Below are positions 13,940-15,798 of a stretch of 15,798 bases of DNA, in pieces (the first letter of the stretch is position 1; every line of letters begins with the position of its first letter). Below the pieces are notes generated by a model that saw only the letters and a list, made by a program, of their open reading frames with translations, did no database searches and was not told where the DNA came from. The position numbers and the translations under genes are program-made. Source of the DNA: Gammaproteobacteria bacterium (GTDB lineage: Bacteria > Pseudomonadota > Gammaproteobacteria > SZUA-229); NCBI GenBank assembly GCA_029287815.1, contig JARFQK010000294.1, positions 1-15,798 of the forward strand, written 5' to 3'.

Positions 13940-15400
13940 CTAGTTGGTTAGCACGATCACGTTGAAATCATCGGGCAGGCCTGTATCGATAGGCTCACGC
14001 GCAATGACCGTTGATACGCTGCCTGCGGCGAGATTGAAACCCTCGACGTTGATTGCAACGACACCACCTGCGACGACGCGAATATCGTAATCGCCGGGTG
14101 CGACAGCCACATATTCGGTGATATCGGCAAATGCGAAGTCAGCCAGCAGAGGGGCTCCGGCGAGACCACTTGCGACATCACTGCTAGTGAACTGACCCGC
14201 AGTCGTGACGTAGACATCGACCAGGCCCGCGAGTGGGGCCGCGTGCACAACCTTCACGCTGGCTTGAGTCACGATCGAGCGGTTCTCATCCTCGGTGGCG
14301 AGTAGGCCAAATTCCGGTGTGGTCAGCACGTAGCCGGCAGCGATAACGGTATACTCAGCAGCTTCGTCGAGCGACAGCGTCGGTGAAGTGTAGACAGAAC
14401 TGCCGATGCCAGCGCCGTCTGGTGCAACATCGAACACATATTCGCCCTCAGGCACGCTCACGTAAGTGCCGGGACCCGGAACCACGTCGGTGTAGCTGAA
14501 CGCATCGATGAGTTCGGTCGGAGATGTGGGCAATGCCGAACTGGTCGCAAATACCTCGACCGGCCCACCAGCCGCTGTACCCGCATCAGGCGAGAGATGA
14601 ACGACACGCGCTCCGGCGTTGGTATCCTCATCGTAGAGTTCCAGACTGCTGGTGTCGGTAGCCGCTAGAAGCTTGACCGGTGAAGTCTGCTGGGCGGTCT
14701 CGTTGGTCGTACTGACCGCTACCAGCATCAGTTTCTGACCGGCAAAAGCATTCAAATCAAGCTCTCCGGAATCGTATGCGACCGATTTAGAGCCTGTCGG
14801 CGTAATCTGTATCTGATACAAGCCTACGGGTAAGGCGCCGGCATCGACCTGCCCTTTGAAGTCAAAAGTGAAGGTCGGGTCGACGCTCGTCACGTTGACC
14901 CCAGGTGCGGTCACGTAAACGTCCACCGAACCTACATCCGGTGATGCATGAACGACGGCGATGCTAACTTCGTCGCTCGCCGGCGCTGCTGCTGATTCGT
15001 TGGCGACCAATGCTTCGATCGATGCTGTGTCATTAACTGCAAGGACTGTATAGCGGCCATCGGCATCGAGTGGGAATCCAAGGACAGTGATTACGTCAAG
15101 GTTGCCACCGGGAATAATTGCCTCGACAGCGATGTCGCTCGAGCCCGCATCGACCGCGAGGTAGCCGCTGCTCTCTGCGTAGTCGAGGTCCGGGACGACC
15201 ACTGCAGTGTCTAATTTCACGTTGACAGGCGGCGCATCCGGCGAGGTGTGGATCACGCGCAGTTGAGCGCTGTCAGCACTCTGCGGTGTTTCCGGCGTCA
15301 GAACGATGTCATCGGTGTCGCTGCATCCTGCGATCGTGAATGCGGCAGTTATCGCCGACGCGGTTGCTATCGGCTGCAGATATTTCTTCAAAATGACCAT
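13940..15400 (-). CDS. DUF4397-domain lipoprotein with four repeats
   Basis: Protein of 486 residues. MVILKKYLQPIATASAITAA leads to the lipobox TIAGC with Cys26. Ser-Asp follow it; Asp is at +3, so sorting is not certain, but an outer-membrane or surface lipoprotein is likely. Four DUF4397-type beta repeats begin at about 47 (LRVIHTSPDAPPVNVKLD), 147 (IAVVHASPDVGSVDVYV), 264 (RVVHLSPDAGTAAGGPVEVF) and 382 (VKVVHAAPLAGLVDVYVTT). Each shows the V-H-x-[SA]-P-x-x-x-x-V-[DE]-V signature. The role of the family is not established; the members I know are secreted or envelope proteins with adhesin-like beta folds. The ATG at 15400 is chosen because GAGGAGG lies 5 bp upstream; the ATG at 15421 would put that sequence inside the gene. 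The phased repeats in its promoter suggest control by the neighbouring OmpR-type regulator. Confidence 0.92.
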   Translation of the reverse strand: MVILKKYLQPIATASAITAAFTIAGCSDTDDIVLTPETPQSADSAQLRVIHTSPDAPPVNVKLDTAVVVPDLDYAESSGYLAVDAGSSDIAVEAIIPGGNLDVITVLGFPLDADGRYTVLAVNDTASIEALVANESAAAPASDEVSIAVVHASPDVGSVDVYVTAPGVNVTSVDPTFTFDFKGQVDAGALPVGLYQIQITPTGSKSVAYDSGELDLNAFAGQKLMLVAVSTTNETAQQTSPVKLLAATDTSSLELYDEDTNAGARVVHLSPDAGTAAGGPVEVFATSSALPTSPTELIDAFSYTDVVPGPGTYVSVPEGEYVFDVAPDGAGIGSSVYTSPTLSLDEAAEYTVIAAGYVLTTPEFGLLATEDENRSIVTQASVKVVHAAPLAGLVDVYVTTAGQFTSSDVASGLAGAPLLADFAFADITEYVAVAPGDYDIRVVAGGVVAINVEGFNLAAGSVSTVIAREPIDTGLPDDFNVIVLTN

Positions 15401-15405
15401 AGTGT

Positions 15406-15412
15406 CCTCCTC
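15406..15412 (-). promoter_or_regulatory. Strong ribosome binding site of the DUF4397 lipoprotein gene
   Basis: On the minus strand this reads GAGGAGG, 5 bases before the ATG at 15400. It fixes that start over the in-frame ATG at 15421. It implies high translation compared with the other genes in the window, most of which have weak or coupled starts. Confidence 0.85.
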
Positions 15413-15450
15413 AGGCGTCATGGTTACTGGGTTCTGTGGTTGAACTCAGA

Positions 15451-15510
15451 GTGAAAGATAAAGCGAGAGGTGTGAAACGGCTGTCAATCTGATGTGAAAT
15501 TTTCGTCAAA
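15451..15510 (-). promoter_or_regulatory. Phased 11-bp direct repeats over a candidate promoter
   Basis: Plus-strand copies of GTGAAA/GTCAAA start at 15472 (GTGAAA), 15483 (GTCAAT), 15494 (GTGAAA) and 15505 (GTCAAA), exactly 11 bp apart. Another GTGAAA is at 15451, 21 bp from the first. On the coding strand the unit is TTT[CG]AC. A minus-strand TTGACA at 15482-15487, a consensus -35 box, lies inside the array, with only poor -10 candidates (near 15457-15463). Repeats in phase with the DNA helix, over and upstream of a -35 box, are how OmpR/PhoB-type activators usually bind. The regulator encoded at 12998-13702 is the obvious candidate. Confidence 0.55.
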
Positions 15511-15577
15511 TTCCAGGCTTTGGCGTCCCGGACTGGAATGGCGCCTAATTCCTGACCACGAATACAGGCGGAGCCGC

Positions 15578-15687
15578 GTCATTGGAAGTAGCGACAGGGA
15601 CGCGGGAATCTCCTGAATGTTTGGGCGAGTGCCAAGAGATTGCTTCGCTGCACGCGCAATGACGCTTAGCAAATCGTCATTGCGACA
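15578..15687. repeat. Palindromic intergenic repeat (GTCATTGCG type)
   Basis: GTCATTG at 15578-15584 faces CAATGAC at 15657-15663. CGCAATGACG (15655-15664) and CGTCATTGCG (15675-15684) are perfect 10-base arms around a 10-base loop. The inside (AGAGATTGCTTCGCTGCACG) is of the widespread 'GAGATTGCTTCG...CGCAATGAC' class of dispersed repeats, known for giving false translations such as VIARAAKQSLGTR. It abuts the broken transposase fragment at 15688, so it is probably mobile or recombination-derived. Confidence 0.6.
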
Positions 15688-15798
15688 CCAGTGATGCGCA
15701 GTCGCGCAAGCTTCCATGGCGACGGTCAGCGGCTGTTGACGGGACAGCCAATTGGTCAGTTGCTTGGGGCTGAAGGTCCGGTTTAATCGTACCTGGTG
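15688..15798 (-). pseudogene. IS110-like transposase fragment, broken and cut by window edge
   Basis: Reading the minus strand from the edge gives HQVRLNRTFSPKQLTNWLSR, then QQPLTVAMEACATAHHW. The 'VAMEAC..AHHW' block is the conserved start of the IS110-family transposase core, where members continue with 'AREL..LGHEVRLI'. Its glutamate belongs to the DEDD catalytic set. After HHW (15688) similarity stops and the frame runs into the GTCATTGCG repeat, staying open to 15484 by chance. The N-terminus lies beyond the window. I infer a dead remnant, interrupted by the repeat or by recombination at it. Confidence 0.65.

Noticed and set aside
15484..15717. ORF of 77 residues starting MEACATAHHW
   Set aside because: Only its beginning is real transposase sequence; the rest is translation of a dispersed repeat (VIARAAKQSLGTR type), so it is not a gene of its own.
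1..15798. tRNA, rRNA or CRISPR arrays
   Set aside because: No cloverleaf, rRNA core motif or regularly spaced long repeats were seen; the 11-bp phased repeats near 15490 are too short and close for CRISPR.

Overview
The window looks like chromosomal DNA of a free-living gammaproteobacterium with moderate to high GC. The reasons are the gene families, the Sec and lipoprotein signals, and a GTAGGAGCGGCTT-type REP sequence of the kind seen in Pseudomonas-like genomes. I cannot name a genus. All genes I can support lie on the minus strand, so genes are described here in their own 5'->3' order, from high to low coordinates.

Right end (about 15400-15798): a broken IS110-like transposase remnant enters from the window edge. 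A palindromic intergenic repeat (15578-15687) interrupts it. Next is the promoter region of a four-repeat DUF4397 lipoprotein (13940-15400), which carries four direct repeats exactly 11 bp apart. That is the usual spacing of OmpR-family binding sites. A hairpin terminator follows the lipoprotein. After it come a possible 22-codon leader ORF, an OmpR-family response regulator (12998-13702) and its histidine kinase (11719-13011), which overlap by 14 bp. A perfect 22-bp inverted repeat (11639-11712) sits just after the kinase stop.

Middle (11172 down to 1576): nine tightly packed genes form one apparent operon of about 9.6 kb. In order they are: a secreted coiled-coil protein; a secreted TPR/coiled-coil protein; a 1064-residue TPR lipoprotein; a 197-residue TPR lipoprotein; a small exported protein of 88 residues; an ExbB/TolQ-like channel; two ExbD/TolR-like proteins; and a membrane-anchored protein with an octaproline run and an AgmX/PglI (TonB-like) C-terminal domain. 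Together they look like a proton-motive-force-driven envelope machine. An inner-membrane stator (ExbB plus two ExbDs) would drive a TonB/AgmX-like rod, which would work with periplasmic and outer-membrane TPR scaffolds. The nearest characterised analogues by composition are the Tol/Ton systems and the Myxococcus Agl-Glt/Nfs machines. The substrate or task here is unknown, and this cluster is the most interesting content of the window.

Left end: after a gene-free stretch of about 780 bp that contains an inverted pair of REP-like sequences, the N-terminal 265 residues of a large exported protein run off the left edge. It has a signal peptide and a DUF11-like, beta-rich body.
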